From Colletotrichum lupini (Eukaryota > Ascomycota > Sordariomycetes > Glomerellales > Glomerellaceae), in contig NC_064682.1 of NCBI RefSeq assembly GCF_023278565.1, positions 620,001 to 684,000 of the forward strand: a DNA stretch of 64,000 nt, written 5' to 3'. Positions within the stretch are counted from its first letter, which is position 1. Each line of letters begins with the position of its first letter. The position numbers and the translations under genes are program-made. Shown here one piece after another: positions 37,085-48,148 of the stretch. The notes under the pieces are model-generated. The model did no database searches. It saw nothing but the letters and a program-made list of their open reading frames with translations, and was not told the origin of the DNA.

Positions 37085-38967
37085 GGTTGCAGATGTGATG
37101 ACCAGGGGCGAAGCTCAGATGAGCTGGAAATTAAGGTTGTTGGTATTAGTCGCACAGCCAATTGGTGATGGTGCTAGAGTGTTTGCTAAAGTATGTTGAA
37201 ATGTGTAAGATGCTCACAGACTGTATGGAATATTCGATGAAGACTAAAAGCGAAATTGGGATGTATGGGTTTCGGATGACTATATTATATCAAGAACCCA
37301 TAGTAGAAGCAGATCTACGGTGTACGCTTGCGGACATGGCCAACCTCCCGGGGCCACCGAGCTAGAGCCGTGATCCCGCCAAGCCAGCTGGGCTCTGAGT
37401 TTGTTGCGCGACTCTAGCAGACGGCCGAGACCAGTTGGTGCGGAGTTCGCAGTGCTCCCGCCGACCGGCCGGCCGGTGGCTATGAGGTCACCCCTTGCCA
37501 AACATGAAGGCATTCTCCCGGGTCAGTACTCTAACCCCGAACTGTTGCGCACAAGATGTATAAGCTAGGGGAGAAAGCGAGCGTGTTCCTAGCGCACGGA
37601 GTGCATGTTGGGCTTTCCGAGTTCCCACCAGCATGGATGGCGGAGCGGGCGGGCTGTTGTCTGCCATCACAGTCCGTCCCCGACTCGGGGACTTGGAGTG
37701 ACCCGAGGGGCTCGATAACTCTTCTAGCTTGGGTGCAAGAGCCATGCTGCGGCCCTAGAGACGAGTCAGAAGCTAGGCTTTGCTAAGCTTGCTAAGCCGT
37801 TTACGGTCAGAACATGGGCTAACTGTGGTCGAGACGCTCTGCTGTTTTCCGATTGCATCATGGTGGCTCCCAGTTTGGCCCCGTTTTGTCTCTGGCACTC
37901 AGCCAAGCATGCGATTCTGTCGCGTAGGCCCACCGTACATCTCTGCGTTGCTCGTAAATCTGGCGTCACATCGGGATGGGGCCACCGGCAGACGTACGGG
38001 AGATTTACGCCGGGCAGGGCTGCGGCTGTTCACAGCGCACCGAAATGAAGCTTACGCAGTAACGCAGTACGGATACGCATTCCACCAACGGAACTCCCGT
38101 CCCCGAGGTACCGATGATTGTCACCGAGTGGATATTTTGTGTCGGAGTTTGCAAGTTGTGGATTGTTGATTGATAAAGACAAGAAATTTCCCCCTTACTT
38201 CGAGAAGATGCTTATCGTTTCTGTCGCTGTCTTGCGGAGTTTAGGTTTCGATAACCCAGCGCAGTTGTTGTGATCAATTTGAGAAGTTGAGCCAGATTCT
38301 TCAGCGAGCTAAACAAAACTGCGAGTCCGTCGCCCCCAAGTAGACGTCACTTTGCAGCTACCGAAGTTCGGTGCATAAGACTTAGATGTTAGACCCATCG
38401 TTGTGAGATTCAACTTCAGATGGAACTATGGATTCCGACTAGCGAATGTGCATTATTATTCAGCATCGTTGAGTGTTTCCACGTGAGGTGGGCGAAACAT
38501 ACATAATTCTCAACTGATGTGAATCACCCCTTTTTGATCCTTTTCGACATTCTCGGGTCCCGGGGTCCTGCAATCGGCTGAAATATCAGACCGCTGAGTC
38601 AGGCCTTGCATTGCAGGTCAAATCGTAGTGCGCTCCGCGACGACGCAGATCGTCCCTCCCGAACGACCGAGAATTTCCTAGGAATCTCCCCGCAGCATAA
38701 GCTTCGACTAGAGGGGAAGTCCAGAACCTCTTTTTGAGCGGCGTTGACGTGGTTTTCTCTTCATACTTCGGTAAGCATTAAGATGGCATCTCTTGGCAGA
38801 AAAAGTCCGCTGCCAAGTAGAGTTCTCGCTGCGTCACTGGAAACTCTGTTGGTCATCTCGCAAAGCGAGAAGCATCTGGCTGGAGAGGAACGGGGAGGGT
38901 TACTCATCAACCCGTTTGCCCCGTTGCCCCGGTGGTTCCCCCAATTCCCTTTTCCTCGGTTTCCTAT
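37085..38967. other. Intergenic between ABC transporter start and MFS 3' end
   Basis: About 1.9 kb with no supported gene; frames under 130 codons overlap and are featureless. It should include a long promoter for the ABC transporter. A GGCCGGCCGG palindromic run lies near 37,466-37,475. Confidence 0.5.
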
Positions 38968-40667
38968 TTACTCCTTTTTGACACCCACTTTGCCGATCTT
39001 TCTGAGTCCCCAAACCGTCACAAACAAGGTTGCGCCGTAAAGCGCAAAGCAGTACCAAAACGACGCCCGGTAACCCTCCAACAACGCCATCGGGCTCTCC
39101 TTGTCGGCGAGGTTCGACCGGGCAGTCACGGCACTCGCAATGGCGCCCGATGAAGCCAGCCCTACGCTTTTACCGATTTGGGCTATGGCGTTGTATACTC
39201 CTCCGGCCACGGCCTGCTTCTTGGCCGGAAACAGCGATGTGATCAGCAGATTAGAGATTGTGAATAACGTGTCAGCACCAATAGCGTTCATAAACATTGC
39301 CCAGAAGACGCAGATCCAATAAGACCACGCGGGGTCAGCGATCGCCATCAATAGCGGCGACAAGCACGCCAGGGCGACGGCGATGAAAATCGCCAGGTCT
39401 GCCCGGACGCGGTGGACCACGAGACCGGCGACGATGTTGGCCAGGACTCCGCCCACGGGAGCCGGCAAGAAGCGCACCGATGTGTCGATTGCGGTGAGCC
39501 GCTGTACGTATTGGAAGTAAAACGAGCTGAGCTGCTCGGTCGCGTTGAAGGCACCCCATACCATGAAGACACTGATGCAGATGCAAGTGAAGCTGCGGTT
39601 CTTCCAGAGTGAGTTTGGAATTATGGCTGGCTTACCCAAGCGCTCTTGTCTTTCTACCCGGGCAACGAACCCGCCGATTAGCACGGCAGAGATAGCGAGC
39701 AGCGCGATATTCTCTGGTTTCTTGATATCCTGAGTGCTGTCGGTGATCGCACTGTCAACGTCCTATTAGTTGATCTCGCTCTCCAAGCAGAGGGCGCATG
39801 GCAGACTCACGCAAGCACATAAGAGACCATTGAGAGGAAGGCACTGGCTAGGAATGCTCCAACCCAGTCAACCTCGGTCCTGAACCTGTGCCAAGTGACC
39901 GGATCTCTCTTGCCGATGCCAGGCAACCACTTCAGCGCAATAATGAAGATGATTGTGTTGATGATTGCGGCGATGTGGAATCCCCATCTCCAGCCAATCG
40001 TATCTGTGAACACACCACCAACACTGAGGCCAACAGAGAACCCAATTGGTTGGCCTCCGCCCATTGATGCAAAGGCAATGTTTCTTCTCTTGCCCGTGGG
40101 GAACGCGTGCGTTATGATACTAACGGCGGATGGGAGGCACATGGAGATGGCAATTCCGGCAAAGGCACGGAACATGATGAGCTGGATCCCCGTGTTCGCC
40201 AGCCCACAGGCAAGGGTGAAGACCGATTGCAAGAAACATCCCAAAAGATATAGTGTTCGAGCACCGTAGAGATCGGCCATGGCGCCAGACAGCAGGAGTG
40301 TGCATCCGCAGGTCAGGGCGTAAACAGAGGCAGGCCTTGTTACTATCAGAATGAGTGTACAACGACATGGGTCTTTTAGCATTAGTCCCTACCATAAGAG
40401 AAGGTTGCCATCAAGATGAACATCTCGAGCCATGGCCGGAATGCAGACAGTAACTATGCCGGCCAGAAGGGAGCTAATGCCTGTAATACAGGTCACTGAG
40501 GAGATGACAACCATGGTTTTACCCTTTGAAAGGTCGCCATTTTGACCATTCTCGGGGAAAACAGTAGTCGGGTCCAGCGACTGCGATAATGTTGATGTGG
40601 AAGCTGAGAGTTGTGGCAGTGGTGTTGCTGGTGCGTTGACCAGCTCCACTGTGGTCGTGGTCGACAT
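38968..40667 (-). CDS. MFS transporter, DHA2-like drug/metabolite exporter
   Basis: Exons (minus) 40667-40393, 40335-39811 and 39751-38968 encode 527 aa. Splicing yields GNLLLWPASVYALTCGCTLLLSGAMADLYG, shown here as the junction LLLWPASVYAL, typical of fungal multidrug MFS helix 2, with the loop motif ADLYGAR. The hydrophilic N-terminus (about 50 residues) precedes some fourteen hydrophobic segments, as in DHA2 proton antiporters. The exon 2 segment ISMCLPSAVSI followed by GKRRNIAFASMGGGQPIGFSVG matches the conserved helix 5 region. It sits upstream of, and on the same strand as, the P450, 547 bp away, and is the likely exporter of the terpene product. Confidence 0.9.
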
Positions 40668-41214
40668 CGTGAGTTTCTAGTTTGATGAGTGGTGACTTAT
40701 GGCCTTGGACCACCAAGCAGGCAGGCTGCACTCTTCACTTATTCAACTGTGGACTGAACAGAAACAATGGGGATACTGTCATTTCAGAGGGAGTACAGGG
40801 CGCAGAAGACGCATTTTCATTATGCAATTGCGCAAATTTTTGACCAACCTGCCCGATCTCGGCCGAAGTGGACGGACCACCGAGTTGGCCCATTTTCGGG
40901 GAGGTAATAACATAATAACATTACACCGTTCGAAATTCACTGAGTCGCCTTGACTAATGGCCACAGTCGAAATAACCACCAAGGTAGATTGGTATTTCTG
41001 TTGGTGTTCACGGAGTAGAGATGCCTGAGTCTTGCTGGGAATGCAGCGACTTTAAAGGGGGTTGATTGATTTTGGGGGTCTATGGGATGAGATAGTATCG
41101 CGCCATTATATTATTAAATTCTCGGGACCAAAATAACTAATCTTTATAGTCATGTCTCGTAAAACTAGGTCGTCAAACAGTCATAAACATCCATCTCGAG
41201 ACCTGCCTGCTTTC
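40668..41214. other. Intergenic, MFS promoter
   Basis: No gene. It holds the MFS promoter and the P450 3' UTR. Confidence 0.5.
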
Positions 41215-43012
41215 CTAATACACTTTCCCACGATCGGAGATTTTTACAAACATTTCAGCATCCGAAGGCTGGAATTCAAAGTTCCGAATGAGCTGCATAG
41301 GATTAGCACAAGCACCCGTACCATGCAATTAGATCACGATGAATTGCTCACCTGGACAAATATCTTGTTCAATTCCAAGAAAGCGACAGACTTGCCTGTG
41401 CATCGCCAACGGCCAGCGCCAAACACGAGCTCAGTCTGTTTCTTCCACGACTTGACCGTCTCAGCATCGGCCTCAAGCCATCGCTCAGGCCGGAATACCT
41501 CAGCATCTTGGCCAAAGAGTCTCTTGTCGTGGGTCGCCGACGTCACGTCGTGCCCAATCCTGGTGCCTGCAGGCAGCTTGATACCATTATAGATATCACC
41601 CTCGGGCCCAACCTGCTTCATTACCAGACCAGCAAAAGGTGGTTTCACACGGAGGGACTCATATATGATTGCCTATTTTCGACAATGATTAGTAGACGGT
41701 TTCAAGGTAAACTGAACAGACCGGCTCTTCATACTCTGACTTACTTGAAGATATGGCAGTTCCTGAGCTTCTTTATATGTGATGGGGTCTGATATCCTTC
41801 CTTCTGAGACTGCGTCCTCAACCTCCTTTATAAGAGACCCGTACACAGAGAGGTCAGAAAGGATATAGAGCATCGTCCATTTTATGGCCTTTGCTGCTGT
41901 GTCAGAGCCAGCAACCATCGGGAACATGATTTCGGACTGTGCTGAGCGCTGATCAAGGCCGCGACGTATGAATGACCCCTGTCGAGTTCGCGTTAGTGGA
42001 CTACAAAAGTCTCTTTAGGCCATCTTAAAGCAGTTGATAACTTACAAGTAAGTCAGGCTCATCCTTCCCGTCAGGACCAAATCGAGCGGCAACGTGTTCT
42101 TTGGCAAGTCTGTCCACGTTAGTTTTGTTATTCTAGCAGAGGCGACGGAATAAAATATGCATAGCAAATGCAAAGGACTTACCCCATGATCTTTCCAAAG
42201 CCATTCTTATCTGTAGTCTTGGGGCCAAGAAGCCGTAGAGCAATATCCGATGTGAAAATCCGTTGGAGCGGCGGAATATCCGTGAAGAACTGCAAGATGT
42301 CTATGGCCAAGTTTGACATAGCAACCAACCCAAAGACGTCTGAATTTTTCCGAAGAAGCCCAAGGGGCTGTCCAAACGACATCCTCGAGCGAGCATCCAT
42401 AGCATAGTAGTGCGCCAGTCGACCAAAGTCAACAGACTTCTGCGCTGGAAGCCCTTTACTCTCTGCATTTTCTGCTCCCGACGGAGAGAGCTTGGTGGCA
42501 TAACTTTCTCGAATCAAGCTCACCAAGTCCGATATACCACAATCAATGCTGGCTTCTAACCCAGGAATATCTTTGCCTTGGTATCCCGGTTGAAGCTTTG
42601 TTCTCAAGGCATGATGGACAGACTTATCGAGTACGCTGCCCATCATATCGTGATATGGGTCCAGCCGGGTGGCTTTGTACCAGCTGCTCCGCCCATAAGT
42701 TGACTTGGCCGCCGACATGCGCCTGATGAGTTGTACATCAGACGTAATCAAGTCATTGGGGCCAATGCGGACAAGCTCGCCATATTTTGTCGATAGGTTA
42801 ACGTACTCTAGGTACCCTCGAGAGCCTCGAGTGCGGATCCGAAACATAGACCAATAAGATAGGGAAGAGAGAAAAGGGCCAGGGATATGCGATAAACGAA
42901 ACCATGATCTCAAGGTGGTGATACCCAAGTACACCGCAACTATGAGACCGAGGAATTGGCCAAGCGGTGTCCAAGGGAACGTAATTACGGACTGATACAG
43001 TAGAGGAAGCAT
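41215..43012 (-). CDS. Cytochrome P450, pisatin demethylase-like, in terpene cluster
   Basis: Five exons (minus) 43012-42183, 42109-42046, 41978-41745, 41672-41352 and 41292-41215 encode 508 aa; all four introns have GTAAGT/GTGAGC donors and AG acceptors and keep frame. The N-terminal membrane anchor (about residues 15-35) is followed by the HIPGPFL hinge. The I-helix carries AGSDTAAKAI (oxygen activation), ExxR is E381-S-L-R384, and the heme loop FGAGRWRCTGK has Cys467. Sequence style matches fungal pisatin-demethylase/benzoate-hydroxylase-like P450s, often found in metabolite clusters. It is divergent from the terpene synthase across a 578-bp shared promoter, so it probably hydroxylates the terpene skeleton. 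Confidence 0.92.
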
Positions 43013-43590
43013 TTTGTCGATATAAAATTGTCAAGGACGACTCGAAATGAGAAGCGGGGATGCCTTCCGATTGAAGAAGACGAATACAGAGTTTAGGCAT
43101 CACTTTAGAACTTGCTATAAAGCAGGCAGAAAAATCAATATTTCCAGTCCATTGTGGTACCCCTTGTAACCCAACACCCATGATAATATTGAAGGAGTGG
43201 ATATCGCGATTATCCAGGGCTAGACCGGCTTACGCCGAGCTAGCGCGCTGCGTCGCTGACCGTAAGCTCGCACCGACAACCTATGATAAGACGAGCTGAG
43301 AACTATTAGTGTGATGGGGATGCATTGATTCCTTCCTTCCGCATACCGTGGGGCCTCATGTCTGCAAGATGGAAGATTTGAGGCAGCCAATATGCCCCTT
43401 TGCGGCGGTGAAGAGACGGGGTCCATTCCGTGTATCCGTACTGATCAATGATATTCAGGCTGTATGACTCGGGGTGGCTCCTCTTCAAACGACAAAGACT
43501 TGAAAAGATACAGTGGGCCTTATCCCCTCCACTGGTTGGTGAACTCGGACTTTGATCAGCATCATAGACTGCAGCCTTTGTGATAGCAAT
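43013..43590. promoter_or_regulatory. Bidirectional promoter between P450 and terpene synthase
   Basis: A 578-bp divergent spacer. It contains CGG-N6-CCG at 43226-43237, an inverted pair of CGG triplets of the kind bound by Zn(II)2Cys6 activators. Such a site is expected a dozen times by chance in a window this size, so it is only suggestive. A shared promoter implies co-regulation of the two genes. Confidence 0.5.
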
Positions 43591-44658
43591 ATGCTTCAAC
43601 CACCGATGGTAGTCCAGACCGATCAACTTGATCAAGGCGCGGATCTTCGGCAAACGCTGTCATGTCTGATCCCCACGTTTCTGAATGCCATCAACTACGT
43701 CTCGCCTCCAGAAGTTGACAAGAAAGCATTGAGGATAGCTCTCCTCGACAGAGCTCTCCGGGGCGGTGTCCATCTCGAAGCCGACGATGCCTCGCAAATG
43801 CGATTCGAGGCCGGACTAGCTGTCGCTGCCGTAGGCTCTACATGAACGTGCTCCCCTTGACACTTCTGAACTCTCTCGATAGGAAATGTATCCTCTCCAC
43901 CCCCTCGAAATCCAGATCCACATCGGTCTCTTCACCTGGTACGGCTTCATCATCGACGACAAGAACGTCGAGCTAGGGCCAGACCTAGAACAATTCCAGA
44001 CACGGCTTCTGATGGGAGAACAGCAGCCCTCGGCACATTTACAGGCTTTTGCCGAAGTGCTCAAGTCGACAAAGAAGTACTACGACCCAATAGTCGCCAA
44101 CTTAATCGTGCTATCCGCTCTAGCCTTTGTCAACTCCAACGCTATTGAGATCCGGCCGCAGTACCACACAATCGTCCTGTCAAAAGAGACAGTCAGCTGG
44201 CCCTACTATTTTCGAGATAAAGAGGGCCTTCCAGAGGTGTATACCTATTTCTGCTTCTATAAGGAGACATGTCCGGATATCGCGTGCTTCCTGCCGGCTG
44301 CGCCCGAGATGGGCAAGTTTATCAATCTGACCAATGACATATTATCGTAAGTGCTCGTCCCTTCACTTGTGATGACCGCAAAGCAACTAGAATCTTAACA
44401 TGGAATTGCAGATTTTACAAGGAGGAAAAGGCAGGTGAAATCAGGAACTATATCCATAAACAAGCCTTGAGTCTAAACCAAAGTCCCTTGTCTATACTAG
44501 AATCCGCCATTCTGGAAACCGTAGTTGCGTACAATCGGTCCAGGGCAATTCTGAAGAACAGTCATCCGTACGAGGGCATATGGCACGCTTACGCCATGGG
44601 ATATGTAGCTATGCACTTGAATACCCGGCGCTACTACCTTTCTGAGATAGTACTGTAG
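43591..44658 (+). CDS. Class I terpene synthase of the trichodiene synthase family
   Basis: Exons 43591-43830, 43883-44346 and 44412-44658 encode 316 aa, shorter than the usual 350-400. The start was taken as the first ATG of the frame (43591); 43606 is an alternative. The Asp-rich motif is FIIDDKNVE (D105, D106), and the metal-binding NSE triad NDILSFYKE has N231, S235 and E239, all intact. The end, HLNTRRYYLSEI, matches the conserved C-terminal Arg-Tyr region. Enzymes of this fold cyclise farnesyl diphosphate with Mg2+ to a sesquiterpene. Trichodiene synthase itself is only one member; longiborneol synthase is another. No other trichothecene genes (for example the regulator or oxygenases) lie in the window, so the product is probably something else. 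Confidence 0.9.
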
Positions 44659-45575
44659 ATTTCTCTGCCGCCTAATAAACCTTTCTTCAATCCAAAGTAT
44701 AGCATACTGTATAGATAGTCATGTTCTCCACAAATGACAACTGAGTAACTTTCTATATTGGAGTCTCGTTTAGCACCAGGCACAAATCCCCGGCGCCATG
44801 GTGCCAAGTAACGTCGGACTGGCTGCGGGTGTTCGGCTCTTACAGGATCCCGATCTTCGCCCCCGGGCCCCTGCAGCCGTCGCTGTCCATGTCGAGACCG
44901 GAACCGAAAGCGGGCGTGCACGCGTCGGGATGCGTCTGGGTTTCCACACCTGTTATTATTCGCGCGATGACGTGCGAACTGCATTTCGTGGGTGATTTCT
45001 CATTGTTGATGGCGTTCTCCGAGGCACGCTAAGATGATGTGCAAAATATACTGTTGAGGACTTGGTAGATAAGACTTCCAAGCAAAAGGGGCCCAAACGA
45101 AATTTTGAGATGGGATCTCAGCCCTCAGCTCTTTACCTTCCCCCAGATAACTGGTAGTAAAGAGAGAACGGCTTTGTTTGAACGATTTCCAATTGTCCGA
45201 TTCACATATAAACTGCAGAGTCATTCCTGGGTTACATCTCGGAGTGAACATGTTTCCTCGAGATGTCGGAGGAGCGACAGAGCATATCTGCCTTCGCAGA
45301 CTTTGATAGTGACGAGAGTTGGTTCGTTCCAGCTGAGGCCGCAATGTCATGGTCGCATCCATTTCAGTCGATAACGTCGTGAAGAGATTGTCTGAAATTG
45401 AGTAGTTCTCTCTTGGTGGTCCCTGGGATATCCTTTCTACAAGACAAGATAGATACGCCAGTCCCAATGCTGCAAGTATTTGTACATTATTACACATCTT
45501 TATACACTCTCAACCGCCTCTCGCGTAGGGAAAGCCATCAGAGCCCAGACGGAAGCGGTCCAATGCCCGCCCCTC
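44659..45575. other. Intergenic after the terpene synthase
   Basis: No gene supported. A GC-rich patch at about 44,790-44,960 stands out from A+T-rich flanks and could be a fragment of an older coding sequence, but no family is recognisable. A 165-codon minus frame at 45000-45497 has a hydrophobic start but no other support. Confidence 0.4.
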
Positions 45576-46773
45576 TCAAGCCAACCCAACACCCCTCAAA
45601 GCCCTCATCTTTACGCCCTCCCAGCTATTCAGCTTCGGCCTCACGTCCAGGTAGAAGCTGGGCTTGCCGCGTGCGTCGGGGCGTCCGGCGTAGAAGTCAA
45701 TGACGTACTCGACCTGTACGCCGCAGCGGTCGACGACCCAGTCGTGGCGGTCAAAGGGCGGGGTGTAGCCCAGCAGGGTATTCACGCGCGCCTTGGGGGA
45801 CATGTTTGTGCTGAGGCCGAGGAAAGAGTGTAGTTTGGGGCCGTCGCAGCTGTGGGCTTGTGTTAGGTCTCTTCTACTTCGTTCTTTGATGGTGGACGGG
45901 CTGGATTGAATCCAGAACCATGGTAGGAGACATGACTTACGCTGTGCCTTCGAGGTAAGGCGCCTCCCACTCTTTAATTTCCTTCCATGCCCTCTCGTTG
46001 ACGGCGTTGTGAATCGGCACCACGGTCGCCATGTCTTGCGCGCGGGTATCGTGGCCCTTGCGCTTCATGGCGTCAAAGAACATCTTTTGGGAAGGGTATA
46101 TCCAGTTCCCCGTCGCCTCGTCCGAGCCCGTTTCCTGCTCGTGATTAGAGGGGCGGCTGGTGCCCGGGTACGCTGACGTTGCAGTCCTAGGAATCGTCGA
46201 GACTTCGCGCTCGGTGTCGAGGCCTGATTTGGCGGGCGTGGATGGTGGGAGGTTTGGTGTGTTTGATTGTGTGGTTGTTGCTGATGAGGTGAAGGGGATG
46301 TATGACTTTAGGGACTGCGCCCATGATTGCGAGGGCTGTGGTGATGATGGCGCGGCTTCGAGAGTGTGGTGGGGGTGTGGTGGGTGAGGATTTGAGGAAC
46401 CGTTCGCGGCGGAGGCGGCGCGGGCTTGTTCGAGCCAGGCTTCGCGGGATTTGTGGTCGACGGGACAGACTTCGGCGGCGGCATCGGCGGAGGCGGCGGG
46501 AGCTTGTGTCGCGGGGGCGTTCGTAGACGTTGGCGGCGGCGCCGAGGAAGAGGAGAAGGGTGTCAGAGACAGTAGAGACTGCGTCCAGGACGATGATGAC
46601 TGCGCATCCTGGGACTGTGGTGACCCTGCCTGGGTCGGGGGTATCGGGTGCGGCGGGTGAGGAGGTTGCGCAGCGTCTGGGTTCGCGGCGCGGGCGTGCT
46701 GGAGCCAGGCTTCGCGGGCCTTGTGGTCGACGGGGCACGTCTCGGGTGCGGCGCCGTTGCTGGAGTCTGACAT
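45576..46773 (-). CDS. CYC3: Holocytochrome c synthase (cytochrome c heme lyase)
   Basis: Exons (minus) 46773-45941 and 45849-45576 (intron with GTAAGT, CCTAACAC branch, CAG) encode 368 aa. The enzyme joins heme to the CxxCH of apocytochrome c in the mitochondrial intermembrane space. The C-terminal half has the family core: [13 protein letters not shown] with the heme-ligand His, IKEWE, then [19 protein letters not shown]. The N-terminal half is unusual: CPVDHK heme-regulatory motifs at C13 and C103, each starting a ~65-residue copy of the same module (CPVDHKxREAWL, PHPPHP, SWxQSLxSxxPF). The start at 46773 was chosen because it is close to the first CPV; an in-frame ATG 36 codons upstream exists. 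A cytochrome c1-type lyase is the alternative. Confidence 0.93.
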
Positions 46774-47749
46774 TGTGTGGTGAGGGTGGTCTTCGTAGTC
46801 GATTGCGACGGAGGAGGATATGGTAGCTGCTGAAGGTTGGAAGCGGGTTAGGAAAACGAGGTCTACGAGATCGGCGTTCATTGTGGAGGTTTGGTATGTA
46901 GTTGAGTAAAGGTTGTATGGTTCATACCAGTCAGAGATATCCAGGAATGGAAGCCCTCGAAGAACGAAGAGGCAAAGGGATCTGATCCTTTATGAACCCC
47001 TCGATAGGTTCGGCGGCTTGACAGGTAACCAGATGCGGGACGGGGGCCTAGATCCAGAACCCGGGGATAGGGTTACAGTGGTGTTTCTTTCTTTGTTTGT
47101 CTAGATCTTGGGGCGTCGTAGCTGAGAGGGGTCTTGCGACGGGAACCGCGTTGAATCTCTGCGTTGGCGCAGCTAAAGGCCCAAGGGAGAGGGCGCGTTC
47201 GTTTCGTTGGTTCTTGGCTGGTTTCGTGATGGGGGTTGATTCACGATTCCGCGACGAACGAGCGGGATGCAACGACTTTTTAGGTGGAGACTTTTCCTGT
47301 CTGTGTCTTCCATGCGCATCTGTTAATTTTTATTTTGGGATGATGTGATTGACGCCGTCTGATTGGACGGTTGGAGGATGGGACTGTGTGTCGGGTGCTT
47401 CCGATGACGCCGGGATGGCCACGGTCCACGGAAGCTCTGGCGGATTGATGTGTCAGCAAAATCCCGAGCTGCTGGATCCACGATCCGATATTCCACCGAC
47501 AACCTGTGGCTCAAGCTATCAATATGTGGCTGGTGCTTTTACACAGATATCGCCTCAGTCAAGCCTGTTGATGTTATCCCTAGGATTTCTGCCTCGGTGC
47601 GCTTTAGTGCTTACTACCACGTGATACTACGTAGATATTTCTCTACTTAGCATGATGTGTTGATGAAAAGAAGGTCGGGATAGATTCGTGCCGTCAGACT
47701 ACCTTTAAATCTAATCATATTGCTGTTAGATGCCTTGGGTAAAGTCAAA
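46774..47749. other. Divergent promoter region of heme lyase and DUF4267 gene
   Basis: No gene. The first 108 bases continue the heme-lyase frame and could be coding if the upstream ATG at 46881 is used. The rest is spacer between two divergent genes. Confidence 0.5.
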
Positions 47750-48148
47750 ATGCAAGCAACCATGTCGCGCCAATTCAGACTCCCCCATCTATTCCCACTA
47801 TTCGTCGCAATCGCCCACACCCTCGGCGGAATCGTCCCATTCTTCGCCCAAGATGCTGGAATTCGTTCCTTCGGGCTGCCAGAAAGATTCGCAGAGTCAC
47901 CCATAGCACAGTTGTGCTTCATCCTCGACGGCGCCCGCCTATCTGTCCTAGGGATGGCCCAGCTGATCATGTATCTTCGCGGGGACTACGTGGGAGTAGA
48001 CATCGTCATGGCTTTGCTGGTGTACGTTGGGCTCGTTGACGGGTATGTTTGCTGGCGGGAGGGTGAGCTGGGAGCAGCTATGTTTAGAGCCACGTCGGGG
48101 ATTGTTATTGGGGCATGGGGTATGTTGGGGTTGACTTCCAAGCTGTGA
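47750..48148 (+). CDS. DUF4267 small membrane protein (132 aa)
   Basis: Single exon, 132 aa; the Met at 47762 is an alternative start. Four hydrophobic segments are visible (around residues 10-30, 55-75, 82-98 and 110-128), with RSFGLPERF between the first two and DYVGVDIVM later. This pattern is that of DUF4267 proteins, small integral membrane proteins found in fungi and bacteria whose role is unknown; some sit in metabolite clusters. No such partner is adjacent here apart from the terpene cluster 3 kb away on the far side of the heme lyase. Confidence 0.75.
   Translation: MQATMSRQFRLPHLFPLFVAIAHTLGGIVPFFAQDAGIRSFGLPERFAESPIAQLCFILDGARLSVLGMAQLIMYLRGDYVGVDIVMALLVYVGLVDGYVCWREGELGAAMFRATSGIVIGAWGMLGLTSKL

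Noticed and set aside
43591..44658. Assignment of the terpene synthase as the trichothecene gene TRI5 itself
   Set aside because: Shorter protein, variant Asp-rich motif and no other trichothecene pathway genes in the surrounding 40 kb.
45000..45497. 165-codon minus frame with a hydrophobic N-terminus
   Set aside because: Lies just past the heme-lyase 3' end, with no family likeness and mixed composition; probably chance.
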